Source: Nostoc sp. CHAB 5834
Lineage (GTDB): Bacteria > Cyanobacteriota > Cyanobacteriia > Cyanobacteriales > Nostocaceae
Reading direction: 5' to 3'
Length of the DNA stretch: 64,000 bases
Assembly (NCBI GenBank): GCA_020829485.1
Contig: JAIVFU010000006.1
Span: forward strand, 86,242 to 150,241
Part shown: positions 63,918 to 64,000 of the stretch, in pieces
Numbering within the stretch: the first letter of the stretch is position 1
Layout of the letters: every line of letters begins with the position of its first letter
Translations under genes and position numbers: made by a program
The notes under the pieces: generated by a model
Database searches by the model: none
The model's input: only the letters and a program-made list of their open reading frames with translations
What the model was told of the DNA's origin: nothing

Positions 63918-64000
63918 GGGATTCCAAAGATCGCTCTTTGGGTTTCCTCTTTCCACGACCCGACTTACTTGGAGGAGTTTCCTCACCCATGCAGAGGTCG
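63892..64000 (-). CDS. tnpB: 3' end of a TnpB-type RNA-guided endonuclease gene (runs off the window)
   Basis: The minus strand encodes MGEETPPSKSGRGKRKPKER and then SLESPAISGTPD before a TAG. This basic tail is typical of the C-terminus of cyanobacterial IS200/IS605-type TnpB proteins. Only about 36 codons are inside the window, so catalytic residues cannot be checked. The stop lies within the terminal hairpin. Confidence 0.72.
   Translation of the reverse strand, partial: DLCMGEETPPSKSGRGKRKPKERSLESPAISGTPD

Overview
The window looks like a piece of the chromosome of a filamentous, Nostoc-type cyanobacterium. The evidence is the dense scatter of the HIP1 octamer GCGATCGC, many short tandem heptamer repeats, typical Nostoc palindromic and MITE-like repeats, a psb30 (ycf12) photosystem II gene, and housekeeping genes that read as cyanobacterial throughout. 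No rRNA, tRNA or CRISPR array was seen.

Layout. 1-6.4 kb: a NarL-type response regulator, then an accessory cluster of two paralogous GTPase-like proteins (the second fused to a seven-bladed WD40 propeller), a CD225/dispanin-like membrane protein, a DUF2752 membrane protein and an unrecognised single-span membrane protein. This is the best candidate for an undescribed system. 6.9-15.2 kb: HIT hydrolase, recR, two envelope glycosyltransferases and a CbiMNQO-type nickel/cobalt importer. 15.5-34.5 kb: a lipoprotein, DUF1361, a PEP-synthase-like enzyme, MgtC-like protein, recF, Ca2+-type P-ATPase, transglutaminase-like protein, PAS histidine kinase, RecB-like nuclease, phosphoglucomutase, LapA-like protein and UbiH-type monooxygenase. 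34.5-37.3 kb: an accessory patch with Uma2, a truncated antitoxin, a DUF433/PIN-like pair and a beheaded NACHT ATPase. 37.9-45.2 kb: lytic transglycosylase, DUF427, YebC, a TPR fragment, metallophosphoesterase and a VapBC-like pair. 45.9-50.1 kb: a sulfate-type binding protein and pstS, followed by a wrecked pst operon (pstC joined to pstA by a deletion, pstB cut before its ABC signature). 50.2-54.9 kb: recJ, psb30 on the minus strand, a YkgJ-type Cys cluster protein, two TMEM165/GDT1 half-proteins and an IS630 remnant. 55-57.8 kb: a glycine-rich secreted protein, a Uma2 remnant, a possible HEPN-domain protein and a second PIN toxin pair. 57.9-64 kb: transketolase, fabF, acpP, an HdrB-like CCG protein, a 21-bp tandem repeat, and the 3' end of a tnpB gene with its terminal hairpin running off the window.

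Throughout, small repeat elements with terminal inverted repeats fill the intergenic spaces. Several have entered genes in frame (lytic transglycosylase, recJ, PEP-synthase-like gene) or moved stop codons (TMEM165 genes). Decay of pst, Uma2, NACHT, TPR and IS630 genes shows active remodelling of this chromosome.
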